Positions 1 to 6,476 of a stretch of 42,707 nucleotides of DNA are shown here, piece after piece (within the stretch, counting starts at the first letter, position 1; every line of letters begins with the position of its first letter). The position numbers and the translations under genes were made by a program. Source of the DNA: Algorimicrobium sp002414705 (GTDB lineage: Bacteria; Bacteroidota; Bacteroidia; Flavobacteriales; Flavobacteriaceae); assembly GCA_963972425.1 (NCBI GenBank), contig CAXAUF010000021.1, forward strand, positions 1-42,707, in the 5' to 3' direction. The notes beneath the pieces were generated by a model. It was not told the origin of the DNA. It saw only the letters and a list, made by a program, of their open reading frames with translations, and made no database searches.

Positions 1-627
1 GATGTTTTGAGGTTTTTCTTTAGTAGTAAACGCTTCATCAATTCGTACAACAGAATCGTTCACTTTAATTCTAGCGTAACCTTGCTGATTTAACACTTTT
101 AATTTATCGGCTAACGTTCTATCTTTTTCTAAAAAAATAGGCGCTAGGAGGAGAAGCTTTTCACCTTCAGGAAATGCTTTTATATGTTTTAAAACATCTG
201 CAACTGAATCTTTTTTAACCTCTTTACCAGATTTAGGCGAATAGGTTTTTCCAATTCTAGCAAATAGTAATTTTAAATAATCGTAAATTTCAGTAGTTGT
301 GCCAACTGTGGATCGTGGATTGGTAGAATTAACTTTCTGTTCGATAGCAATGGCTGGAGCAATTCCTTTAATATAATCTACTTTTGGTTTATTTAATCTG
401 CCTAAAAATTGTCTTGCATAACTAGATAAACTTTCTACATAGCGTCTTTGACCCTCTGCATATAATGTATCGAAAGCTAAACTAGATTTTCCAGATCCAG
501 ATAATCCTGTAATAACTACGAGTTTATTCCTAGGTATAACAACATCAATATTTTTTAAGTTGTGCAATTTAGCACCTTTAATAATGATATTTTCTTTAGG
601 ATTGACTTCAGAAATATTAGTGTACAT
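1..627 (-). CDS. uvrA: Excinuclease ABC subunit A, N-terminal part (cut by window edge)
   Basis: UvrA is the ATPase that finds bulky DNA lesions and loads UvrB in nucleotide excision repair. Only the first 209 codons are present; the gene runs off the left edge in frame. The translation starts MYTNISEVNPKENIIIKGAK and contains the first ABC-ATPase Walker A (GLSGSGKSSLAFDTLYAEGQ) followed directly by the RRYVESLSSYARQFLG block characteristic of UvrA. The ATG is at 625-627. A Bacteroidota -7 box (TATCTTTG on the minus strand, positions 659-652) lies about 25 bases upstream, which supports this start; no clear -33 box is visible. The gene is transcribed away from the sigma factor gene. The family call is secure. 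Confidence 0.97.
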   Translation of the reverse strand, partial: MYTNISEVNPKENIIIKGAKLHNLKNIDVVIPRNKLVVITGLSGSGKSSLAFDTLYAEGQRRYVESLSSYARQFLGRLNKPKVDYIKGIAPAIAIEQKVNSTNPRSTVGTTTEIYDYLKLLFARIGKTYSPKSGKEVKKDSVADVLKHIKAFPEGEKLLLLAPIFLEKDRTLADKLKVLNQQGYARIKVNDSVVRIDEAFTTKEKPQNI

Positions 628-726
628 AAGCTATTAACAGAATTAATTGTGCAAAGATACTACAAGAAAATACCATTAAAAAATAGAATGTATTTCTAAT
701 TTAATTTGAAAAAAAGTAAAAATAAA

Positions 727-759
727 TTTGTTTTTTCAGAAGTATTGTTGTTATATTTG
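727..759 (+). promoter_or_regulatory. Bacteroidota-type promoter for the sigma factor gene
   Basis: TTTG at 727-730, a 21-base spacer, then TATATTTG at 752-759, matching the Bacteroidota primary-sigma consensus TTTG-N19-21-TAnnTTTG. Transcription would start near 766. This is after the upstream in-frame TTG at 706, so the start codon of the next gene must lie downstream, leaving a leader of about 95-100 bases. Confidence 0.7.
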
Positions 760-858
760 GATTCTATAAACCTAAAAATCACGAGAGTAGCCTATACGCA
801 CAACATTACTTTAAAATCCTTTTTAACCCCAAACCAGATTTGTTCTGGTAAAAAAGTA

Positions 859-1449
859 ATGATTATGCAACACAATCTTATCACGGACGCTACCTTGGTT
901 ACCAATTATATACATGGAAATGAGCATGCTATTGAAGTTTTAATCAATAGGCATAAACAACGTATTTTCAGTTTTATTTATTCTAAAGTTTGTGATAGGG
1001 ATATTGCTGATGATATTTTTCAGGATACCTTCATTAAAGTTATTAAAACTTTAAAAATGGGAAAATACAATGAGGAAGGTAAATTTTTGCCTTGGGTTAT
1101 GCGAATTTCCCATAATTTAGTCATAGACCATTTCAGAAAAAACAACCGTATGCCTAAATTTAGTAATACAGGCGACTTTAATATTTTCTCTGTTTTAAGT
1201 GATAGTACGTTAGATGCTGAAAAAAGTATTATAAAAGAACAGGTTGAGCATGATGTGCGTCGGGTAATTGAGGAATTGCCAGAAGACCAGAGAGAAGTAT
1301 TAATGATGCGTATGTATAATGATATGAGCTTTAAAGAAATATCAGAAAAAACAGGTGTTAGCATCAATACAGCTCTAGGAAGAATGCGATATGCATTGAT
1401 AAATATGAGAAAGATAATAGATAAACATAATATAGTTTTAACTAATTGA
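859..1449 (+). CDS. RNA polymerase sigma factor, sigma-70/ECF-like
   Basis: A sigma-70 family transcription factor of about 196 aa. Region 2 is seen in DRDIADDIFQDTFIKVIKTL and the following GKFLPWVMRISHNLVIDHFR segment, which carries the -10 recognition helix. Region 4 (ELPEDQREVLMMRMYNDMSF, then a helix-turn-helix ending VSINTALGRMRYAL) binds the -33 element. The frame stays open upstream to a TTG at 706, but the promoter at 727-759 excludes that start. The ATGs at 859 (MIMQHNLI) and 865 (MQHNLI) are the realistic choices, and the second is equally possible. No anti-sigma gene is adjacent. A 48-residue small gene follows after 60 bases, then a terminator, so the two are probably co-transcribed. 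The regulon cannot be read from the sequence. Confidence 0.93.
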   Translation: MIMQHNLITDATLVTNYIHGNEHAIEVLINRHKQRIFSFIYSKVCDRDIADDIFQDTFIKVIKTLKMGKYNEEGKFLPWVMRISHNLVIDHFRKNNRMPKFSNTGDFNIFSVLSDSTLDAEKSIIKEQVEHDVRRVIEELPEDQREVLMMRMYNDMSFKEISEKTGVSINTALGRMRYALINMRKIIDKHNIVLTN

Positions 1450-1509
1450 TACAATATAATTTAACTTGATGCGTTAAGTAAAGTATAAACCACAAAAATT
1501 TGAAATTTA

Positions 1510-1656
1510 ATGGCTAAACTTTACTCTCAAAAGAAACCCCAAAATCTAGTTAATTTAAACCCAAAAGAGGAAACCGTAAGATTTCTTCTTGATTATTCGA
1601 AGGCTTTAAGTGTTATAAATTGTAATAAGATGAAGTTTGAAGCGCTTCTCAACTAA
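1510..1656 (+). CDS. Small 48-aa protein downstream of the sigma factor
   Basis: A short reading frame beginning MAKLYSQKKPQNLVNLNPKE and ending NKMKFEALLN. It is hydrophilic, with no signal peptide or membrane segment. The middle (ETVRFLLDYSKALSVINC) could form an amphipathic helix. Evidence that it is real: it fills the space between the sigma factor stop and a strong intrinsic terminator that starts 8 bases after its stop; it has an ATG start in an AT-rich leader; and its composition is protein-like. I do not recognise a family. Because it shares the transcription unit with the sigma factor, it could be a cofactor or regulator of that unit, but this is only inference from position. Confidence 0.7.
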   Translation: MAKLYSQKKPQNLVNLNPKEETVRFLLDYSKALSVINCNKMKFEALLN

Positions 1657-1663
1657 ACTTTGA

Positions 1664-1696
1664 AAAAGTCCTGATTAGTCTCAGGACTTTTTTTTT
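1664..1696 (+). terminator. Intrinsic terminator after the sigma factor unit
   Basis: The stem AGTCCTGA (1667-1674) pairs perfectly with TCAGGACT (1681-1688) around a 6-base loop, followed by an unbroken T run to 1696. It ends the sigma factor plus 48-aa protein transcript. Confidence 0.88.
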
Positions 1697-1742
1697 ACAT
1701 TTAAGCATAGGCAGCAATCTCATTTTTTCAATGATCTATATT

Positions 1743-2402
1743 CTATTTTTTGATTTTAGAGTAATAATCATTCAACACCGTTTTTCTGCCTAATGTTTTA
1801 GTAATAATATCTTTGTCTAAATCCCAACCACGTGCTGGAGAATATTCTCTACCATACCAAATAACCTGTAAATGTAAATCATTCCAAAGTTCTTCTGGAA
1901 ATAACCGTTTGGCATCTTTTTCGGTTTGTACCACATTTTTACCATTTGTAAATCCCCAACGATACATAAGTCTATGAATATGTGTGTCTACAGGAAAAGC
2001 GGGAATTCCAAACGCTTGCGATAAAACTACAGCAGCTGTTTTATGGCCAACTGCAGGAAGTTCTTCAAGTTCCTCATATGTTTTTGGAACTTTACCGTTG
2101 TGCTTATCAATTAATATATGCGATAGACCGTGAATTCCTTTACTTTTCATAGGAGACAATCCAACGGGTTTTATGATTTCTCTGATATCTTCAACCGATA
2201 ATTTTATCATATCATATGGATTATCCGCTTTGGCAAAGAGTAGTGGTGTAATTTTATTAACTCGAACATCTGTACTTTGGGCAGACATTAGTACAGCAAT
2301 TAGCAAGGTATATGGATCTTTATGATCTAATGGTACTGGAATAGTAGGATATAATTCCTTTAACGTTTTTATAACGAAATCTACCTTTTCCTGCTTGGTC
2401 AT
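1743..2402 (-). CDS. nth: Endonuclease III-like DNA glycosylase/AP lyase lacking the iron-sulfur cluster
   Basis: A base-excision repair enzyme of 219 aa that removes oxidised pyrimidines and cleaves the abasic strand. The helix-hairpin-helix LPAVGHKTAAVV (about 115-126) contains the catalytic lysine (K121), and VDTHIHRL (138-145) contains the catalytic aspartate (D139). Family members normally end with a Cys-x6-Cys-x2-Cys-x5-Cys loop holding a [4Fe-4S] cluster. Here the equivalent segment reads IWYGREYSPARGWDLDKDII and the whole protein has no cysteine. A -7 box (TATCTTTG, 2441-2434) sits in the 41-base gap to the divergent bcp gene. Glycosylase function is likely; the cluster is definitely absent. 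Confidence 0.93.
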   Translation of the reverse strand: MTKQEKVDFVIKTLKELYPTIPVPLDHKDPYTLLIAVLMSAQSTDVRVNKITPLLFAKADNPYDMIKLSVEDIREIIKPVGLSPMKSKGIHGLSHILIDKHNGKVPKTYEELEELPAVGHKTAAVVLSQAFGIPAFPVDTHIHRLMYRWGFTNGKNVVQTEKDAKRLFPEELWNDLHLQVIWYGREYSPARGWDLDKDIITKTLGRKTVLNDYYSKIKK

Positions 2403-2443
2403 AAGTTGTATTTTTACAAAAATTGAATTTAAACAAAGATACT

Positions 2444-2896
2444 ATGACAAATTTAAAACCAGGAGATAAAGCTCCAAATTTTACAGCAAAAGACCAAGAT
2501 GGAAATACCATTTCATTAAGCGATTACACAGGTAAAAAACTCGTATTGTTTTTTTATCCAAAAGCTAGTACGCCAGGCTGCACAGCCGAAGCATGTAATT
2601 TAAGCGATAATTATAACCGTTTCCAAAAATCAGGTTATGATGTTTTAGGGGTGAGTGCTGATAGTGAAAAAAGACAAAGCAATTTTAAAAATAAATACGA
2701 TTTTCCCTATCCATTATTAGCAGATGAAGATAAAGCGGTTATTGAAGCTTTTGGTGTTTGGGGACCGAAGAAATTTATGGGCAAGGAATATGATGGTATA
2801 CATAGAACCACCTTTATTATTGATGAAAAAGGAATAATAGAAGACGTTATTACCAAAGTAAAAACCAAAGCACATACGGATCAGATTTTAGGGTAA
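2444..2896 (+). CDS. bcp: Thioredoxin-dependent thiol peroxidase, BCP/PrxQ type peroxiredoxin
   Basis: Reduces hydrogen peroxide and organic hydroperoxides in the cytoplasm at the expense of thioredoxin. The 150-aa thioredoxin-fold protein has the peroxidatic cysteine in ASTPGCTAEACN (C46) and a resolving cysteine five residues later (C51), the arrangement of BCP enzymes that form an intramolecular disulfide. The frame is open to a TTG at 2423, but the ATG at 2444 (MTNLKPGDKAPNF) gives the normal family N-terminus. It is divergent from the endonuclease III gene with 41 bases between them, so the promoters probably overlap. Both serve oxidative damage, so shared control is plausible but not shown. 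Confidence 0.94.
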   Translation: MTNLKPGDKAPNFTAKDQDGNTISLSDYTGKKLVLFFYPKASTPGCTAEACNLSDNYNRFQKSGYDVLGVSADSEKRQSNFKNKYDFPYPLLADEDKAVIEAFGVWGPKKFMGKEYDGIHRTTFIIDEKGIIEDVITKVKTKAHTDQILG

Positions 2897-3105
2897 ATAT
2901 AATTTTATTGTCTGATTATAATAAATTTCATTAATCCATAAAAATTATCTTTAATTATAATTTTCAACTAGTTAGGTTTAATAATCACTTTTATTAGTAA
3001 CTATTTTATAGATTTAGACATTATTGTAAATTGTTTATTTTCAGGTTTTTACATAATACAAAATGCACTTTGTCGAATAAAATAACTTTTAATCGATGTT
3101 TTTTC

Positions 3106-3135
3106 TTGTTTTTTTACTTTTTTGTTTTAAATTTG
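3106..3135 (+). promoter_or_regulatory. Promoter for the small lipoprotein gene
   Basis: TTG at 3106-3108, 19 bases, then TAAATTTG at 3128-3135, fitting the Bacteroidota -33/-7 consensus. The start codon is 32 bases downstream. The rest of the gap from 2897 is AT-rich with no coding frame. Confidence 0.6.
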
Positions 3136-3167
3136 CCCCATAATAAAAGTTTTAAACCCAAATTAAA

Positions 3168-3572
3168 ATGAAATACCTACTAAAAATTATAACCGTTATG
3201 GTTATAACTATCTCATTATTATCTTGTAATAGTGAACCGTTTGACATGGAAAGAAGCGAGCCAGTAGATTCTATTGTTCTATCTTCTGCATGTAATGATA
3301 ACCTAGTTGTTGTAAAGTTTATAAACGAATCTATTTTAGATTCTAGCTTTATCATTTATGATAGTGCAGACAACACGCTTGCTACTGAAATTGATTTAGC
3401 TCCAGGTGAAAGTTCTCTTTTAAAAAGTTTCTCACCCAATGCAGAGGCAGTAATTAAAGTTGGAAACGTTAAATATACTGGCGAAAAAGTTTTTGATGCT
3501 GAAAGTTGTAACTTTTACACATTTGTATTGGATGTAGAAAACGTGTTACAAATTCAAGTTGAAGCCATTTAG
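3168..3572 (+). CDS. Small lipoprotein of unknown function
   Basis: A 134-aa protein with a lipoprotein signal peptide: MKYLLKII start, hydrophobic core and lipobox ISLLSC (C20). The mature part has two further cysteines (C43 in SSACNDN and one in AESCNFYTF) that could form a disulfide, and a beta-rich composition resembling a small immunoglobulin-like or Calycin-type periplasmic domain. I do not recognise a named family. It has its own promoter at 3106-3135 and a bidirectional terminator right after the stop, so it is a single-gene unit, anchored at the inner or outer membrane. Confidence 0.8.
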   Translation: MKYLLKIITVMVITISLLSCNSEPFDMERSEPVDSIVLSSACNDNLVVVKFINESILDSSFIIYDSADNTLATEIDLAPGESSLLKSFSPNAEAVIKVGNVKYTGEKVFDAESCNFYTFVLDVENVLQIQVEAI

Positions 3573-3593
3573 AACGCGAAAGTTTTAGAATAA

Positions 3594-3627
3594 AAAAAGG
3601 AGACCATTTAATTATGATCTCCTTTTT
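3594..3627. terminator. Bidirectional intrinsic terminator
   Basis: AAAAAGGAGA (3594-3603) pairs with TCTCCTTTTT (3618-3627) around a 14-base loop, giving U runs on both strands. It separates the convergent lipoprotein gene and the 486-aa conserved gene. Confidence 0.85.
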
Positions 3628-3647
3628 AGTTTTATACAATAGAACTT

Positions 3648-5108
3648 TTATAACTCATCAGGGTGAATCATTTCTTCCGTTTCACAACCAAATAAGCATT
3701 TTTCTTTGATTAATTTAGATACACCTTCTGGTAACATGGTTTCCCAGCCTTCTTCACCATCAGATATTTTTTTCAAAACATTTCTAGAGAAAACATCTAA
3801 AATAGAGCTATCATAATCAGTAATATCAACCACTTTACCATTATACTTAAAGAACTTGTAAAGCTCTTTCATACGTGGATGTACTTTAAGGTTTTCGCTA
3901 GTTGTAAGTTCGCCATTTTCATCCTGCATAGGGTAGAGGTAAACACGTAAATCTTTGAAAAATAGTTTTCCAAATGCTTCTAAAATACCACCACTTAAAT
4001 GGCGGTAATATTTTTCATCAAAAATATCAACCAAGTTATTCACACCCATGGCTAATCCCATTCGGCTCTTGGTGTATTGAGAGAAATACTCTACTAATTT
4101 ATAATACTCTTGGAAATTAGAAATTAATACGGTGTGTCCTAATGAGCAAAGCAATTTGGCACGATCCATAAAGTCTTGTTCATCAATTTCACCTTCTGCA
4201 CGTAAATTAGAAAGCGTGATTTCAAAAACAACTTGTGTTTTATCAGGATCTACTTTATTTTCCTTTATAAACATGTCGTAAGATTTTTCAAACATGTCTA
4301 TATTTACTTTCGTAACTGGTCTGAAACTACCACGTAAGGCTAAAATATTCTTTTTGTAAAGCACACGTGCTGGCAACACATTATTACCATCTGGTGCAAA
4401 CATTACGGCATCAGTCATGCCATTTTTAACTAATTGTAAACTCATTAAACGGTTATCAACATCCTCAAAAACAGGTCCTGAAAAGTTAATAGTGTCAATT
4501 TCTATTTGATCTTTATCTAAATGGTCATATAAATAACGAAGTAACTTTTTTGGCTCGTTATATTTATAAAAAGCTCCATAAATTAAATTTGTACCTAAAA
4601 TACCTAAAGTTTCTTGCTGTAAACGCGCATCATTTTCTTTAAAACGTAAATGCAGTGTAATTTCATTGTATTCATGTTCATCAGCATCCACTTGATAGCG
4701 AATTCCTACCCAACCATGACCTTTGTATTTTTTAGCAAAATCTATAGTAGCAACTGTATTTGCATAGGAAAAGAATAACTTGTTAGGGTGTTTATCACGC
4801 GTTAATCGTTTTTCCATTAAATCAATTTCATGATTTAACATTTTCAATAATCGTGCTTCAGTAACATAACGACCATCATCCTCAATACCATAAATGGCAT
4901 CGCTAAAATCCTTATCATAAGCAGACATGGCTTTAGCAATCGTACCAGAAGCTCCACCTGCTCTAAAAAACTGACGAACAGTTTCTTGACCAGCACCAAT
5001 TTCTGCAAATGTTCCGTAAATATTTTCGTTTAAATTAATACGGAGTGCCTTTGTTTTTAATGATGGAATCTCATCAAACTCTTTATCACCTTTTAAGCTA
5101 ATTTCCAT
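3648..5108 (-). CDS. Conserved 486-aa cytoplasmic protein of unknown function
   Basis: A soluble 486-aa protein with no signal peptide or membrane segment. It is rich in conserved-looking blocks such as LRINLNENIYGTFAEIGAGQ, TVRQFFRAGGASGTIAKAMS, NKLFFSYANTVATIDFAKKY and RMGLAMGVNNLVDIFDEKYY, with a C-terminal CLFGC pair. From memory, similar proteins occur throughout Bacteroidota and carry unreliable labels (TonB-dependent receptor, or nicotinate-nucleotide adenylyltransferase). The sequence supports neither: there is no barrel, no signal peptide and no HxGH nucleotidyltransferase motif. The ATG at 5106-5108 is preferred over a TTG four codons upstream. It is transcribed from a promoter that overlaps the one for the divergent hydrolase gene. 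Function unknown. Confidence 0.88.
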   Translation of the reverse strand: MEISLKGDKEFDEIPSLKTKALRINLNENIYGTFAEIGAGQETVRQFFRAGGASGTIAKAMSAYDKDFSDAIYGIEDDGRYVTEARLLKMLNHEIDLMEKRLTRDKHPNKLFFSYANTVATIDFAKKYKGHGWVGIRYQVDADEHEYNEITLHLRFKENDARLQQETLGILGTNLIYGAFYKYNEPKKLLRYLYDHLDKDQIEIDTINFSGPVFEDVDNRLMSLQLVKNGMTDAVMFAPDGNNVLPARVLYKKNILALRGSFRPVTKVNIDMFEKSYDMFIKENKVDPDKTQVVFEITLSNLRAEGEIDEQDFMDRAKLLCSLGHTVLISNFQEYYKLVEYFSQYTKSRMGLAMGVNNLVDIFDEKYYRHLSGGILEAFGKLFFKDLRVYLYPMQDENGELTTSENLKVHPRMKELYKFFKYNGKVVDITDYDSSILDVFSRNVLKKISDGEEGWETMLPEGVSKLIKEKCLFGCETEEMIHPDEL

Positions 5109-5134
5109 TGTAAAGTTCAATTATTTGTAAGATA

Positions 5135-5182
5135 CAAAGGTATTAAATAGGGTTGTCAAACAAAAAAATAACCCTATTTTTG
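5135..5182. promoter_or_regulatory. Overlapping divergent promoters with a perfect 10-bp inverted repeat
   Basis: Plus strand: TTG at 5153-5155, 19-base spacer, TATTTTTG at 5175-5182, serving the hydrolase gene at 5200. Minus strand: TTTG at 5164-5161, 18-base spacer, TACCTTTG at 5142-5135, serving the gene that starts at 5108. The inverted repeat AAATAGGGTT (5145-5154) / AACCCTATTT (5170-5179), arms 15 bases apart, covers parts of the plus-strand -33 and -7 boxes and lies across the minus-strand spacer. It looks like an operator for a dimeric regulator. This is inference; a chance hairpin cannot be excluded. Confidence 0.55.
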
Positions 5183-5199
5183 TTTCAAAATAAATACGA

Positions 5200-5961
5200 T
5201 TGAAAATTACGTTTTTAGGTACTGGAACATCTCAAGGAATTCCCGTTATTGGAAGCAAACATCCTGTTTGTTTAAGTGCCAATCCGAAAGATAAACGGCT
5301 ACGTGTTTCCGTACTGGTAGAATGGGATAATTACACCTACGTTATAGATTGTGGTCCAGATTTCAGACAACAAATGTTACGCGCTAATTGCAACAAAATA
5401 GATGGCGTGATTTTTACACATGAACATGCCGATCATACAGCTGGATTAGATGATATTCGTCCGTATTTCTTTATGCAAGGACCTATTTCAGTTTATGCTC
5501 ATAAACGTGTTTTAGGTGAATTAACTCGGCGTTTTGATTATATTTTTGAAACTGAAAACAAATATCCTGGTGCGCCAAGTGTTGTTCAGCATGAAGTAAA
5601 AAACGAACCATTTCCTTTGGCGGATCTAGTTGTAACGCCTATTAATGTTAAGCATTATAATCTTCAAGTTTTTGGATATCGCTTTCACAATTTTGCTTAT
5701 TTAACTGATGTTAAAACTATTGAAAATGAAGAGCTTAAAAAACTAAAAGGTCTAGATGTTATAGTTATTAACGCGCTTCGAGTAAGCGAACATCCTTCGC
5801 ATTTAAATTTGGAACAAGCTTTAGAGATTATAAAAGAAATAAAACCAAAACGCGCTTATTTAACCCATATTAGTCATTTATTAGGATTTCATGACGTTGT
5901 GCAACAAACCTTACCAGAGAACGTTTTTTTAGCTTACGATAACTTACAAATTACCCTATAA
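5200..5961 (+). CDS. Metallo-beta-lactamase-fold hydrolase, PhnP-like
   Basis: A 253-aa metal-dependent phosphodiesterase-type hydrolase. The N-terminus MKITFLGTGTSQGIPVIGS and the metal motif THEHADHTAGLDDIRPY (H74, H76, D78, H79) are those of the PhnP/RNase Z-like branch. Further histidines (NVKHYNLQVFGYRF, THISHLLGFH near the C-terminus) supply the remaining ligands. The probable activity is hydrolysis of a cyclic or linear phosphodiester; the true substrate is unknown. Translation starts at a TTG: this codon gives the normal family N-terminus, and no ATG is nearby. The leader is only about 10 bases from the predicted transcription start. Its stop overlaps the next ATG (TAATG), so the two genes are translationally coupled. 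Confidence 0.9.
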   Translation: MKITFLGTGTSQGIPVIGSKHPVCLSANPKDKRLRVSVLVEWDNYTYVIDCGPDFRQQMLRANCNKIDGVIFTHEHADHTAGLDDIRPYFFMQGPISVYAHKRVLGELTRRFDYIFETENKYPGAPSVVQHEVKNEPFPLADLVVTPINVKHYNLQVFGYRFHNFAYLTDVKTIENEELKKLKGLDVIVINALRVSEHPSHLNLEQALEIIKEIKPKRAYLTHISHLLGFHDVVQQTLPENVFLAYDNLQITL

Positions 5962-6476
5962 TGAAGAAGAGAATTTTTATGTACCTGTTTATATTTACAG
6001 CACTTTTAGTATTATTTCAATACGTAAACTCCAAACGTATTTTAGACTCTTACGAAGGAATTATTGACAATAAGGAAGCAAATTTTGAAAAAGATATTCA
6101 AAAATATGCGGATACCATTTCTGGATTACGTGATCAAATTTTAAACTTATCGGAGTTTTCTGTTATGAATACAGAATCTGCCTTAAGTTATTTTGAAGAT
6201 AGAGGGTATCGAGTAAATCAATTGATTCCGTTTATAAAAGACGAATTGTACGAACTTAATTTAGTAAAAGGCGAGGAACATCCATTAGTCCCATTTCCAG
6301 CATTAAATGGAGGCAAAATGATGATAGATCAAATTCGCGTGCTGAACCACAAATGGATTATTGCCAACTTTACAGATGGAAAATATTGGGGAGAAATGAT
6401 TATTACCTATGAATTAACTGAAGAAGAACAACTAACGTTTAAAGTGGTTGAATCTTTTTTATATCCGTTTAATTAA
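5961..6476 (+). CDS. Membrane-anchored protein of unknown function
   Basis: A 171-aa protein with one N-terminal membrane segment (about residues 4-22, FMYLFIFTALLVLFQYV), then a short probable coiled coil (residues 28-62) and a compact domain containing ESALSYFEDRGY and NHKWIIANFTDGKYWGEMII. The topology suggests a soluble domain outside the cytoplasm. No named family is recognised. It shares one base with the preceding hydrolase gene, so the two are probably made together. Its 3' end overlaps the end of the convergent exported protein gene by 8 bases. Confidence 0.82.
   Translation: MKKRIFMYLFIFTALLVLFQYVNSKRILDSYEGIIDNKEANFEKDIQKYADTISGLRDQILNLSEFSVMNTESALSYFEDRGYRVNQLIPFIKDELYELNLVKGEEHPLVPFPALNGGKMMIDQIRVLNHKWIIANFTDGKYWGEMIITYELTEEEQLTFKVVESFLYPFN

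Noticed and set aside
706..858. N-terminal extension of the sigma factor from a TTG start
   Set aside because: A good promoter (727-759) lies inside it and the extra residues do not resemble a sigma factor N-terminus.
3648..5108. TonB-dependent receptor or nicotinate-nucleotide adenylyltransferase label for the 486-aa protein
   Set aside because: No signal peptide, barrel or HxGH motif is present.
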